A stretch of DNA of 5,843 bases. Origin: Sediminibacterium sp. (GTDB lineage Bacteria > Bacteroidota > Bacteroidia > Chitinophagales > Chitinophagaceae). This document shows positions 5,837 through 5,843 of the stretch, in pieces (within the stretch, counting starts at the first letter, position 1; each line of letters starts with the position of its first letter). The notes beneath the pieces were generated by a model that saw only the letters and a list, made by a program, of their open reading frames with translations, had not been told where the DNA came from and did not search any database. Position numbers and translations under genes: made by a program. Where the stretch lies: positions 1-5,843 of the forward strand of contig JAQBNJ010000213.1 in assembly GCA_028288645.1 (NCBI GenBank), written 5' to 3'.

Positions 5837-5843
5837 TAATATG

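Overview
The window looks like chromosomal DNA from a member of the Bacteroidota, most plausibly a Chitinophagaceae-like lineage. Three things point there. Start codons are preceded by A-rich leaders with no convincing Shine-Dalgarno sequence. Two intergenic regions carry exact matches to the Bacteroidota -7 promoter element TAnnTTTG. The genes themselves (a long-form IspH, a large penicillin-acylase-family protein, and an ArsR/SRPBCC/VOC cluster) are of types common in that phylum. The family-level placement is an inference from gene style, not a phylogenetic result.

Layout. Positions 27-2480 (minus strand) hold a complete penicillin-amidase-type N-terminal nucleophile hydrolase with a signal or anchor segment and intact catalytic and calcium-site residues. 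A 173-bp divergent intergenic region (2481-2653) follows. It contains an unusual GT-rich heptamer tandem array and its diverged inverted copy (2530-2630). Positions 2654-3880 (plus) encode a long-form IspH/LytB, the last enzyme of the MEP isoprenoid pathway, with all three iron-sulfur-cluster cysteines. The 137-bp region 3881-4017 holds a predicted regulatory switch: a 16-bp perfect inverted repeat whose loop contains a TATATTTG -7 box. It lies directly upstream of an ArsR-family repressor (4018-4359). Two SRPBCC/AHSA1-type proteins follow (4340-4846, overlapping arsR, and 4874-5311). Last comes a VOC/PhnB-like protein (5423-5836) with its own candidate promoter.

How the genes fit together. 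The right-hand half reads as one small regulated cluster. The ArsR-type repressor probably binds the paired operator and represses itself and the overlapping SRPBCC gene. The SRPBCC and VOC folds both make small ligand-binding or catalytic pockets, so a role in sensing or handling a small hydrophobic or toxic molecule is a reasonable guess, but the ligand is unknown. The acylase and IspH appear to be independent genes read outward from the shared repeat-bearing region.

No clearly new biological system is evident. The points most worth a second look are the nested operator/promoter palindrome, the heptamer inverted repeat, and the A-rich overlap joining arsR to the first SRPBCC gene. No tRNA, rRNA, CRISPR array, transposase or phage gene was recognised.
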